A stretch of DNA of 64,000 bases from the NCBI GenBank assembly GCA_964619555.1, contig CAZUDV010000015.1:47838-111837 (forward strand). The letters run 5' to 3'. The DNA comes from JAGOPY01 sp964619555 (GTDB taxonomy: Bacteria > Bacteroidota > Bacteroidia > Bacteroidales > JAGOPY01). Numbering within the stretch: the stretch's first letter is position 1; the number at the start of each line of letters is the position of its first letter. Shown here piece after piece: positions 51,651 to 60,600 of the stretch. The notes beneath the pieces are model-generated. The model did no database searches, was not told the DNA's origin, and saw nothing but the letters and a program-made list of their open reading frames with translations. Both the position numbers and the translations under genes were made by a program.

Positions 51651-52649
51651 TCGATCAAAATAACCACCACAGACATGCATACCGGCGGCGAGCCGCTCCG
51701 GATCATCACCGGGGGATTGCCTGATATTCCCGGGAAAACGGTCCTGGAGCGCCGGAGGTTTTTCCGGGATAACCTGGACCACCTCCGCACTGGCCTGATG
51801 TGGGAACCGCGCGGCCATGCCGATATGTACGGCGCAGTCCTGACGCCTCCTGATACTTCCGATGGGGATTTCGGGGTCTTTTTCTTGCACAACGAGGGTT
51901 ACAGCACCATGTGCGGACATGCCGTCATCGCACTCGCAAGGTTTGCCGTTGAAAACGGATTATTGAAAGATTACGACGGATTAAGGGATATCCTGATCGA
52001 TGTGCCGGCCGGTAGGATCAGGGCCAGGGCTGAATATCGCAACGGCCGCTATCTGAGAAGTTCGTTCCGGAATGTCCCCTCTTTTGTTTTTTTGAGAGAT
52101 GGCATCCTTGAGATGGACTCCCTGGGGACAATTAGATTTGATATTGCTTATGGCGGTGCCTTTTATGCGTTCGTAAATGCCGACGGTCTGGGCATTGAAA
52201 TGGTGCCTTCGAATAGCAGGTACTTTATTGAAACTGGGAGAAAAATCAAAAAAAAGGTGATGGAAAAATACACGGTCAGGCATCCTTTTGTAGATGACCT
52301 CAGTTTCCTGTACGGAACCATATTCACTGGTCCTGCAAGGGAACCCGGGCATCATAGCCGCAACGTTTGCATCTTTGCCGACGGCGAGATGGACAGGTCG
52401 GCGACAGGCTCGGGTGTCAGTGCAAGGGCAGCGCTTCACCATGCCAGAGGTGAGCTGATAATGGGGGAGAAGATCACCATTGAGAGCATTCTCGGCACCA
52501 CGATGGAAGTCGAAATCGTGGACACCTCGACAGTTGGGCCTTACCAGGCGGTGATACCGATAGTTTCCGGCAATGCCTGTTTCACCGGGCAGAATGAGTT
52601 CTGGTTTGAGGAGGAGGATCCGTTGAAAGAGGGTTTCCTGGTGAGGTAA
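51642..52649 (+). CDS. Proline-racemase-family enzyme, probable trans-3-hydroxy-L-proline dehydratase
   Basis: A 335-residue protein: TDMHTGGEPLRI at the start, first active-site motif MCGHAVIALARF with Cys91, second motif DRSATGSGVSARAA with Thr255. True proline and 4-hydroxyproline epimerases have cysteine at both positions; Cys plus Thr is the known signature of trans-3-hydroxy-L-proline dehydratase, which makes pyrroline-2-carboxylate. Its place beside the 4-hydroxyproline dehydratase gene fits. The start at 51642 is fixed by stops just upstream in frame (ATG 51609 reaches TAA after three codons). Confidence 0.8.
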   Translation: MSTSIKITTTDMHTGGEPLRIITGGLPDIPGKTVLERRRFFRDNLDHLRTGLMWEPRGHADMYGAVLTPPDTSDGDFGVFFLHNEGYSTMCGHAVIALARFAVENGLLKDYDGLRDILIDVPAGRIRARAEYRNGRYLRSSFRNVPSFVFLRDGILEMDSLGTIRFDIAYGGAFYAFVNADGLGIEMVPSNSRYFIETGRKIKKKVMEKYTVRHPFVDDLSFLYGTIFTGPAREPGHHSRNVCIFADGEMDRSATGSGVSARAALHHARGELIMGEKITIESILGTTMEVEIVDTSTVGPYQAVIPIVSGNACFTGQNEFWFEEEDPLKEGFLVR

Positions 52650-52665
52650 GTTGTCAAAGGACGCT

Positions 52666-52700
52666 TGTGTTCAGGTGTTCCTGTGTTCAAGTGTGCAAGT
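52666..52700 (+). repeat. Degenerate GTGTTCA short repeats
   Basis: Imperfect 8-9-bp units (TGTGTTCA, GGTGTTCC, TGTGTTCA, AGTGTGCA) just after the dehydratase stop. They are probably a separate short-repeat class from the NRACYKY arrays. Confidence 0.6.
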
Positions 52701-52718
52701 ACCCAATGAAATCCCCAA

Positions 52719-54476
52719 TCAGAATTTAATCATTTTCCCTCCTGCAAACTGCGAACTGGGAACTGCGAACTGGGAACTGCGAACTGCGAACTTCCAGTAG
52801 TAAACCCCCGCCGGCAGCGCCGAAGCATCAAACTGCACCGTGTGCTCCCCGGCCGGCAGTGTTTCATCCAGTACTACCGCCACTTCCCGGCCATGCAAAT
52901 CGTAAATTTTTAATGAAACCCTTTGACCATCGACCATCGACAATCGACCATCGACAATCGACAATCGGCAATCGACAATCCCACCGGTGGGATTCGGATA
53001 AATACGGACCGCTGACTGCTGACTGCCGACTGCCGACTCATCAATGCCGACCTGGTTAAATATAAAATCCACCACGGTCAATGTGTCCTCATTGACTACC
53101 ACATCGCTGACTGTAACCGTATCGGTACCTTCGGCAAATGCCCTGAGGGTATATGTTCCCGGCACAAGCAGCCGGGTGTACCGGCCATAGGTGCTGTCGC
53201 AGGTCCGGGGCATGATCTGGTCATTGTCTGTCTCCACGATCTGAACGGTTGCAGGCACGGCAGTCCTGGTGATCTGATCCCAGGCATGGCCGGTGACGCC
53301 GCTTTGGAAAGCTCTTTCCAGCAGGTACAATGCGCCTTCCAGGTTGTCGGCCGCAACTTGCTGCCCCACCGGCCCCGAAGGGATAAATACATCGGCTGTT
53401 TCAATAAGGATTTCTAGGGCACCGGCCGCCTGGTAGCACCAGTTGGAGCTCTGGCTTTCAGTTGGGGTCAATGTCCCGGTGGAGTAATTTCCACCGTTTA
53501 TTTTAGGGATCAGGCTTGCCATTTGATTGGCGATCAGATACATTACTGGCCAGTCCGGCGCGCTGGCATAGCCCAGGTTTTTCACATAACCTACATATTC
53601 TCCATATGAATGATAGGTAAGTGAAAGAACCGGTTTTTGCGAGAGCATGAAATCCCGCTTGCCGGTAATTTCCGGTTCTGAAAAGGGCGCTGGCCCCCGG
53701 TAAAGTTCAGATGAAGGTACAGACACGCCATACTCCCACCAGAAATCATAATTGCGGTTCAGGTCAACCCCGTCGAATCCCGGATCAAAAGAACCGTTCC
53801 CATTATTATCTGCCAGGTTTTTCCGCCACCAGGGATAGTTGAGAGAACTGTCGATTACGTAATTCCATCCATCGGGATTCAGACAGGGAACGATAAATAT
53901 TTCAGCATCATCGACCCATTTTTTCACCTGGGGATCAGAAGAATAACCGGATAACAGGTGATCCATGATCTTCAGGCAGATCTCCAGGCCGATTGGTTCG
54001 CGGGCATGGTGCATGCCATCGTACCAGATCACAGTTTCGTCTTCATCTGTAGCAGCATTATCAGATATTTTCACAATCGGGATCGGCAATTGCCCATGGT
54101 GGCTATAGCCTAGCGTATCGATAGTCATCAAATCCGGATAGAGGAACACCAGGGAATCGAGATGCACCCACATTTCCTCGCAGGTGTGATATTCCGGATC
54201 CACAGTGATGGAAGCCGGATAGAGGACAGAAATGCCGATCCCCTTGCTGATCAGTAATTCAGCCTGGGCCTGGGTCACAATGGCCTGTGCTTCGGGCATC
54301 CGATCGTGCCACATCAGCCGGATGCCTTCGTTTTCAATTACTTCAGCTTTAGTTTTTTCGACCTCAGTTATCCTGATTAAGTATTTCTGCCTGTCTGTTC
54401 CTGTTTGCTGCGCAATTCCCCTACTGATGAACATGGCGAGCAAAACAATCTGCAGGATTAAAATTATGGTTTTCAT
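52719..54476 (-). CDS. T9SS-secreted M14 zinc carboxypeptidase
   Basis: A 585-residue exported protein: signal peptide ending GIAQ, pro-region (~25-90), M14 domain with zinc motif GMHHAREP (His157, Glu160), a VDLNRNYDFWW substrate-binding stretch, His in LTYHSYGEYV and catalytic Glu in ALEILIETAD. A beta domain and a T9SS sorting domain follow (IRIYPNPTGG, LKIYDLHGREV, LPAGVYYWKF, end GKMIKF). Three heptamer arrays are read in frame within or next to the sorting domain, giving SIVDGRLSMVDG and AVRSSQFAVPSSQF. It would trim amino acids from peptides outside the cell. The start 54476 gives the best signal peptide. Confidence 0.87.
   Translation of the reverse strand: MKTIILILQIVLLAMFISRGIAQQTGTDRQKYLIRITEVEKTKAEVIENEGIRLMWHDRMPEAQAIVTQAQAELLISKGIGISVLYPASITVDPEYHTCEEMWVHLDSLVFLYPDLMTIDTLGYSHHGQLPIPIVKISDNAATDEDETVIWYDGMHHAREPIGLEICLKIMDHLLSGYSSDPQVKKWVDDAEIFIVPCLNPDGWNYVIDSSLNYPWWRKNLADNNGNGSFDPGFDGVDLNRNYDFWWEYGVSVPSSELYRGPAPFSEPEITGKRDFMLSQKPVLSLTYHSYGEYVGYVKNLGYASAPDWPVMYLIANQMASLIPKINGGNYSTGTLTPTESQSSNWCYQAAGALEILIETADVFIPSGPVGQQVAADNLEGALYLLERAFQSGVTGHAWDQITRTAVPATVQIVETDNDQIMPRTCDSTYGRYTRLLVPGTYTLRAFAEGTDTVTVSDVVVNEDTLTVVDFIFNQVGIDESAVGSQQSAVRIYPNPTGGIVDCRLSIVDGRLSMVDGQRVSLKIYDLHGREVAVVLDETLPAGEHTVQFDASALPAGVYYWKFAVRSSQFAVPSSQFAGGKMIKF
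52745..52792 (+). repeat. Heptanucleotide array GSGAACT inside the M14 sorting domain
   Basis: Six full units of GCGAACT or GGGAACT plus a partial CAAACT. The array lies just before the last strand of the T9SS domain and is nearly identical to that at 54628-54675. Confidence 0.95.
52926..52981 (+). repeat. Heptanucleotide array ACMATCG (8 units)
   Basis: Units ACCATCG and ACAATCG, with one GCAATCG and a final ACAATCC. It is read in frame on the minus strand as the DCRLSIVDGRLSMVDG part of the M14 sorting domain. Confidence 0.95.
53006..53040 (+). repeat. Heptanucleotide array TGACTGC (5 units)
   Basis: Units GGACCGC, TGACTGC, TGACTGC, CGACTGC and CGACTCA. On the minus strand it encodes the ESAVGSQQSAVR linker that leads into the M14 T9SS domain. 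Confidence 0.9.
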
Positions 54477-54536
54477 TTTTCGAGAGATCAATTGTTATTT
54501 TTTTACATCGTGACATTTCGCTAATTAATTAAATAG

Positions 54537-54576
54537 CACGCGGATGACACGGATACGACGGATTAACACGGATTAA
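54537..54576 (+). repeat. ACACGGAT-type short repeats
   Basis: Interleaved copies of ACGCGGATG, ACACGGATA, CGACGGATTA and ACACGGATTA in the gap between two T9SS genes. It is a third short-repeat class in this window. Confidence 0.7.
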
Positions 54577-54601
54577 TATGCCCTTATCTTAAACCTTACC
54601 T

Positions 54602-56557
54602 TTAAAACTTAATCAACTTCCCTCCTGCAAACTGCGAACTGGGAACTGCGAACTGCGAACTGCGAACTGCGAACTTCCAGAAGTAAACTCCCGCCGGTAG
54701 CCCTGACGCATCATACTGTACCATGTGCACTCCGGCCGGAAGCCGCTGGTCCAGCACCGTCACCACTTCCCGGCCATTCAAATCAAAAATTCTTAATTCT
54801 GTATATTGATATTGGTATTGTGAAATCAGAAATGAGAAATGAGTTATGCCGTTGGTCGGATTTGGATAACAATCAACTGCGAACTGCGAACTGCCAACTG
54901 CCAACTCAGGAATTCCAACCCCGATCGATCCGAACTCATGCGCCCCCATGTCAAACAACAAGGATGCGGTATCAGGCCTCAGCAAATTATCAATATCGTA
55001 CAATGGGGCCTCCCAGGTGTTCCCGTGGCAGGATGCCTCGGCAGTTCCGGCATTCCAGCACGGACTCAATTCAGAAATGTTCAGCAAGGTATCCACGAAG
55101 TGCGGGTTGCTGTTGATCATGCCCTCTCCGAGAATAAGATACCACATGGGATGGTAGATCAGGCTTGTATCGATATTGCAAAAGGCAAGTTCGACAAAAT
55201 AACTGCCATTCCTGATTTCAGGCCCCAGTGGTGCTGAATCATTCCAGAAAACCGAATTCAGGATGATGGGATTAACCCAGTTATTTGTCATGGCACCACC
55301 TGTAGAAGCAGAATTTTCCGAAAAAGAGTTGTTCATGATGCAGGCACTGTGGAGGGACTGGGGATCATCTCCATTAAGGTATAAGCCTCCGCCTGAATTA
55401 CTGGCGTGATTTTTATAAAAGACATTATTTTGCAAGAATAAAGTACTGTACCAGGATGTCATCCCGCCACCGGTCTGAGCCGAATTATTGAAAAAGTAAT
55501 TGTTCTCAACGGTCTGCCAGTTCTGGTTCCATCCGACAAACAACCCTCCGCCGTATTTTGTCGATTCGTTATTCCGGAATATATTTCCGGAGATCCTGGA
55601 TCCATCGGCCAGGGCTTCGCATGCCATTCCCCCGCCACCCAAAGTGGACGGATCCAAGATTTTATTCCCGGTAAATTCATTCCCGGTACAGTTTATTTTT
55701 ACGTGTGAAACAATTGCACCGGCCCCCCATCCGCCGATACTTTCCGCATTTCCGGCTTCCAGGGTATTCCCAATGATCCGGTTGTTTGCAAAGACCGCTT
55801 CTGAGACCGGATACGATTCCCCGACAAAGCCCAGACCTCCCGCTCCGGCATATGCATCGGTATCGTCGGATGTCAGGATGACGCTGTTCCCTTCAATGGT
55901 GTTGTTCCTGATAATGCTATTGCCAAAGCAAAGTATTCCGCCGTAGTACGCGTATAAATGACCGGTTGTAACGCTGTTGCCTGAAATTTCATTGTTTTCA
56001 AAGACGATCCAGTTCTCGGCATGGGTCCCGAACGGATCGTAAGAATAGCCGGCGGCGGCCGCGCCGTAAACGCCTACACTTTCCGGAAAATCGGCGTCAT
56101 CCAGGGTATTCCCGGTAATGATGTTATCCCGGATCTTTGCACCGCAGTTCCATACCAGGATCCCGCCAGCCTCCAGATCAGGAAAAATGGGAAGATACGT
56201 CCCCCTGCCCCCGGTAATGGTAAAACCACAAAGGACCGAAGTGCTATCCTCCCCGGAAATAAAATAAACCACGGTGGAACTGTCAGGATTAATAATCTGG
56301 CTTCCATCGATGATCGTGTTGCTGATGTGGCTTGTGTCGCCGTCGATGATGTAATGGCTTGCCACCATCAAAGGTTTCTTACCAAGGAAGCTGATCTGTT
56401 CGGGGTAGGTCCCGTCGGACACCAGGACCGTATCACCCGGGTTTGCGGCATCGATGCCTTCCTGGATGGTGGCGTAATCGCCCGGTACATGGATGACCTG
56501 GGCCTGTATGAATGCTGAACTTAGCAGCATGCATAAAAGAAAAATGATCTTTTTCAT
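54602..56557 (-). CDS. T9SS-secreted right-handed beta-helix protein
   Basis: A 651-residue exported protein: signal peptide MKKIIFLLCMLLSSAFIQAQ, then the beta-helix opening VIHVPGDYATIQEGIDAANPG split over PGDTVLVSDGTY. About ten to fifteen Asn-rich coils follow (ENNEISGNSV, NNRIIGNTLE, NNYFFNNSAQTGGGM), and a T9SS sorting domain ends in GVYFWKF and GKLIKF. No catalytic residues of pectate lyases or polygalacturonases can be assigned, so it may bind or cut a polysaccharide or be an adhesin. Its sorting domain is a near copy of that of the M14 gene downstream, including the in-frame AVRSSQFAVPSSQF repeat. Confidence 0.8.
   Translation of the reverse strand: MKKIIFLLCMLLSSAFIQAQVIHVPGDYATIQEGIDAANPGDTVLVSDGTYPEQISFLGKKPLMVASHYIIDGDTSHISNTIIDGSQIINPDSSTVVYFISGEDSTSVLCGFTITGGRGTYLPIFPDLEAGGILVWNCGAKIRDNIITGNTLDDADFPESVGVYGAAAAGYSYDPFGTHAENWIVFENNEISGNSVTTGHLYAYYGGILCFGNSIIRNNTIEGNSVILTSDDTDAYAGAGGLGFVGESYPVSEAVFANNRIIGNTLEAGNAESIGGWGAGAIVSHVKINCTGNEFTGNKILDPSTLGGGGMACEALADGSRISGNIFRNNESTKYGGGLFVGWNQNWQTVENNYFFNNSAQTGGGMTSWYSTLFLQNNVFYKNHASNSGGGLYLNGDDPQSLHSACIMNNSFSENSASTGGAMTNNWVNPIILNSVFWNDSAPLGPEIRNGSYFVELAFCNIDTSLIYHPMWYLILGEGMINSNPHFVDTLLNISELSPCWNAGTAEASCHGNTWEAPLYDIDNLLRPDTASLLFDMGAHEFGSIGVGIPELAVGSSQFAVDCYPNPTNGITHFSFLISQYQYQYTELRIFDLNGREVVTVLDQRLPAGVHMVQYDASGLPAGVYFWKFAVRSSQFAVPSSQFAGGKLIKF
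54628..54675 (+). repeat. Heptanucleotide array GSGAACT inside the beta-helix sorting domain
   Basis: Six full units (GCGAACT five times, GGGAACT once) plus a partial unit, placed just before the last T9SS strand, as in the M14 gene. Confidence 0.95.
54874..54908 (+). repeat. Heptanucleotide array SAACTGC (5 units)
   Basis: Units CAACTGC, GAACTGC, GAACTGC, CAACTGC and CAACTCA. On the minus strand it encodes the ELAVGSSQFAVDC linker in front of the beta-helix protein's sorting domain. Confidence 0.92.
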
Positions 56558-56763
56558 GACTGTAAGAATTTGTTAATGATCTGGCAATTGCAGTATGAGT
56601 AAATAGCAGGCCTTGGCAGGTGAGTTATTGCTCAGGATTAATATCGATACAAGGTAGTTATATAATCGTGAAAAAGCAAGCATTTTCGCAATAATTTTTG
56701 GATAGGAAGAAGATCCCATTTTAGGGCCATTTTTCTATTGTTCTGCTGTTTTTATGCGTACTT

Positions 56764-56826
56764 GGCAATCGCCAATAGCCAACTGCCAACTGCCGACTGC
56801 CAACTGCCAACTGCCAACTGCCGACT
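56764..56826 (+). repeat. Heptanucleotide array GCCAACT (9 units, 63 bp)
   Basis: Units GGCAATC, GCCAATA, GCCAACT x2, GCCGACT, GCCAACT x3, GCCGACT. It ends 6 bp before the cutC -7 box. More irregular TCCAACT-like units continue from 56841 to 56871. Confidence 0.95.
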
Positions 56827-56832
56827 TCTTTC

Positions 56833-56840
56833 TATCTTTG
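56833..56840 (+). promoter_or_regulatory. Bacteroidota -7 promoter box (TATCTTTG) embedded in repeats
   Basis: Exact TAnnTTTG match, 33 bp before the cutC ATG. The -33 region and the leader both consist of heptamer units; no TTTG is seen upstream. Confidence 0.5.
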
Positions 56841-56873
56841 TCCAACTGTCCAACTACAAACTGTCCAACTGAA

Positions 56874-57620
56874 ATGCTTCTCGAAATCTGCGCCGGTTCC
56901 CTGCAATCCGCCCTCAATGCACAGTCTGGCTGTGCCCAAAGGATAGAACTTTGCGATAATCTTGAAGAAGGAGGCACGACTCCGTCTCCGGGGAACATCC
57001 GGCAGGCAATTCAACTGCTTAATATTCCTGTTTTTATTTTGATTCGCCCCAGGCCGGGCGATTTCATCTATACGGATGATGAGATGGAGGTCATGAGAAC
57101 TGATATTCAGTATTGCAAAGCGCAGGGAGCAGGTGGGGTGGTGCTGGGGATCCTGAAATCCGATGGTGCAGTCGACAAGGAGAAAATGGCAGAACTGATC
57201 CTTCTGGCCAGGCCGATGCAGGTCACTTTTCACAGGGCTTTTGATATGGCCCGTGATCCGTTCGAGGCCCTGGAAGATATCATCAGTCTGGGTTGCAATA
57301 GGCTCCTGACCTCGGGGCAGGCTATGTCGGCTCCTGAAGGTGCAATGCTGCTGGCCGATCTCGTCCGAAAAGCGGGCGACAGGATCATGATCATGCCGGG
57401 CGGAGGGATCAATGAACAAAACGTCACCGGATTGATACAAAAGACAGGCGTAAAGGAAATCCACGCCTCATTGCGGTCTCAAATGGCCAGCCGGATGAAA
57501 TACCGAAACAGACAGGTTTCCATGGGACGGCCTGGTTCGGATGACTATTCAAGGATGGTTACCGATTCAGACAGGGTGAGGGAGATGATTTCCCGGATAT
57601 CTTCGGGATCTCCCATTTAA
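56874..57620 (+). CDS. cutC: CutC-family protein (copper homeostasis CutC)
   Basis: A 248-residue TIM-barrel protein. It starts LLEICAGSLQSALNAQSGCA and has the family motifs PRPGDFIYTDDE, GAGGVVLGIL, MQVTFHRAFDMARDP, CNRLLTSGQ and IMIMPGGGINEQNV. CutC was named for copper tolerance, but its biochemical role is unsettled. The start at 56874 begins the family homology; an in-frame ATG at 56754 would only add 40 residues coded by heptamer repeats and lies upstream of the -7 box. Confidence 0.88.
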   Translation: MLLEICAGSLQSALNAQSGCAQRIELCDNLEEGGTTPSPGNIRQAIQLLNIPVFILIRPRPGDFIYTDDEMEVMRTDIQYCKAQGAGGVVLGILKSDGAVDKEKMAELILLARPMQVTFHRAFDMARDPFEALEDIISLGCNRLLTSGQAMSAPEGAMLLADLVRKAGDRIMIMPGGGINEQNVTGLIQKTGVKEIHASLRSQMASRMKYRNRQVSMGRPGSDDYSRMVTDSDRVREMISRISSGSPI

Positions 57621-57635
57621 TTCGACACTCCTTAT

Positions 57636-57643
57636 TACTTTTG
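57636..57643 (+). promoter_or_regulatory. Putative -7 promoter box (TACTTTTG)
   Basis: TACTTTTG matches TAnnTTTG, 37 bp before the beta-galactosidase ATG at 57680. It makes the upstream TTG at 57641 an unlikely start. Confidence 0.45.
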
Positions 57644-57679
57644 AAGGCAATAAAATATTACAATAAAAAACCAAATGTC

Positions 57680-60600
57680 ATGCGCATCAAGCTGTTAATT
57701 ATTCCGGTATTTTTCTTCTCTTTTCATATTCACGCTCAAGTTCTGGAAGACTGGCAGAATCCGGCAGTAGTAGGTATAAATAAGGAAGCGCCTCATGCCA
57801 CGCTCATTCCCTGCCAGGATGAAAGGACAGCCCTTGAAAACAACCGGATGAATTCGACCCGTTATAAAAATCTCAATGGGCTCTGGCATTTTTATTTCTC
57901 CGAAAGGCCCTCGGATAAACCTGCGGGATTCGAGAAAATGTCATACGACGATCGCTACTGGAAACAAATTGCAGTGCCGTCCAACTGGGAGCTGCAGGGT
58001 TATGGGGTGCCTATCTATGTCAATATAGCGTATGAGTGGACGAAAAATCCGCAGCCGCCTTTCGTTCCAACCGATTACAATCCGGTAGGGTGTTACCGGT
58101 TCAAATTTGAATTGCCTGATTCCTGGGAGGATATGAATGTTTTTATCCATTTCGGCGCTGTAAAATCGGCTTTTTATTTATGGATCAATGGACAGAAGGT
58201 CGGGTATTCGGAAGACAGCAAAACTCCGGCTGAGTTTAATATAACACCATATATCCACAAGGGAATAAATCTCATCGCACTCGAAGTGTACCGTTGGTCT
58301 GACGGATCTTACCTGGAATGCCAGGATTTCTGGCGTATCAGCGGGATCGAGCGGGACGTTTACCTGGTTGCCAGGCCCCAGGTTTACATCCGGGATTTTT
58401 TTGCACACACGGGCCTCCAGAACAGTTACAAGGATGGCGATTTAAAACTTGAGACAGAATTAGTGAACAGTTCCGTGAAAAAATCCAGATCCGTAACCTG
58501 TAAGATGAAATTACTGGCCCCTGACAATAAGACGGTTATTGCGGATTTTGCTAAAAAAGCCAACCTTGCCAAAGGCGAGCGCCTGACGGTTGTTTTTGAT
58601 ACTACCATTGCTTCCGTCTCAAAATGGACGGCAGAAACCCCCGTCCTTTATACCCTGGTGCAAAGCGTTTACGATGAAATTGGCGTTTGCCAGGAAGCCA
58701 TAGCTACCAGGATCGGTTTCCGGACCTCGGAAATCAAGGACGGGCTCCTGCTGGTGAATGGGGTGCCGGTCACTTTGAAAGGAGTCAACAGGCATGAACA
58801 CGATCCCATTACAGCCCATGCCGTCACCGGCCAGTCGATGCTCAAGGATATCAAATTGCTGAAAGAGAATAACTTCAATACCGTCCGAACGTCTCATTAT
58901 CCGAATGACCCATACTGGTATGAACTCTGTGATCAATATGGCCTGTATGTGATTGATGAAGCCAATATTGAATCCCATGGGATGGGATACCGTCCCGACC
59001 GAACGTTGGGCAATGATCCCCGGTTCCTGCCGTCACACAAGGCCCGGGTACTGGCGATGCTCGAGCGCGATAAAAACCATCCCGGCGTCATCATCTGGTC
59101 GATGGGAAATGAGGCGGGAGATGGTGAAAATTTCGACTCCTGCTTCAGCCTCATCAAATGGCGTGATCCCTCCCGGCCTATCCATTATGAAAGAGCCGAA
59201 CTCCGGCATAATACCGAGATCTATTGCCCGATGTACCCGGATATAGACTACCTGGAAGAATACGCCTCGAAACCGCAGGAACGTCCGCTGATCATGTGCG
59301 AATATGCGCACAGTATGGGCAACAGCACCGGCAACCTGCAGGAGTACTGGGATGCCATTGAAGAACACCCGCACCTGCAGGGTGGGTCAATCTGGGACTG
59401 GGTGGACCAGGGATTTGCGCAGTACAAGCCGGATGGTAAACTATATTATGCATATGGAGGTGATTTTGGGCCTCCGAATACACCCAGCGACAGCAATTTC
59501 TGTTGCAACGGACTGGTCCTGCCCGACAGGACCCCTCATCCCGCATTGTTTGAAGTGAAAAAAGTATACCAGTATGTGAATTTCAGCCTGGTCGACACGA
59601 CAAATCTCACCATCTCCATGAAGAATAATTACGATTTCAGGACCCTGGAACACCTTGACATCGTTACAAAGATCTTTGCAGATGATGACATGATCTTCGA
59701 GGGAAAGATGACATCCCCAAAACTCGGTCCCGGTGATGAAGAAGAATTCCAGTTGGGTATCCAGGGCATTAAGCCGGGGACTGAGTACTTTGTGAATTTT
59801 TATGCAGTAACCAATAAAAATGACGGTATCGTCCGTAAAGGTACCATCCTGGCCTCCGAGCAGATCCTCATCCCCGTCGTACCGTCGGACAATTTGCCCG
59901 TGGCTCAAAGAGCGAGCCTCGAACCTGTCTGGAGCACTGACCGTAAATCCGTCACCATTACCGGAGTGGGCTTTTTTGTCACATTCGATACCCTGAGCGG
60001 GATGATAACTTCATTGAAAGTCAATGATATAGAATATCTCGTAAAAGGATTTTCGCCCAATTTCTGGAGGGGCCCGACCGATAATGACCATGGAAACAGG
60101 GCCCAGCAAAGGCTGCGGATCTGGAAAACAGCCGGACGCGACCAGAAAGTGAAGAGTTTCAGCCTGGCAAAACCCGGCAGGAGTGAGATCATGGTTAAGG
60201 TAAGTTATGAACTCACTCATTTGCGTGTACCTTATACCGTTGAGTATCGCCTCTTTGGTTCGGGAGATATCATCATTACGGGCAATATGGATCCGGGAGC
60301 TGCCGAATTGCCCGAATTACCCCGTTTTGGGATGAATTTCAGGATACCTGCGGAGTACCATCAGGCCAGGTGGTTTGGTCGCGGGCCTTTCGAGAATTAT
60401 GAAGACAGGAAAACCGCAGCCTTTGTCGGATTGTATGAAAGTGAGGTGAAGGATATGTTCTTCCCCTACGTTCGCCCCCAGGAGTCGGGTACCCGGACAG
60501 ATATCCGCTGGATGACGCTGTCGGATGACGACGGGAATGGACTGATGATAACCGGAATGCCGTTGTTTTCAGCATCTGCCCTTCTATACACCATTGACCA

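Larger units (their letters stand above)
56558..56873 (+). other. 316-bp intergenic region between the beta-helix gene and cutC
   Basis: It holds AT-rich sequence upstream of the divergent beta-helix gene (to ~56,750), a 63-bp heptamer array (56764-56826), a TATCTTTG box (56833-56840) and a second short run of TCCAACT-like units up to the cutC start. No RNA gene was recognised. Confidence 0.6.

Noticed and set aside
51909..52410. Proline racemase or 4-hydroxyproline epimerase
   Set aside because: The second catalytic position is Thr255, not Cys, which removes the two-base racemase mechanism.
56754..56873. N-terminal extension of CutC
   Set aside because: The extra 40 residues are coded by repeat units upstream of and across the -7 box; CutC homology begins exactly at the ATG at 56874.
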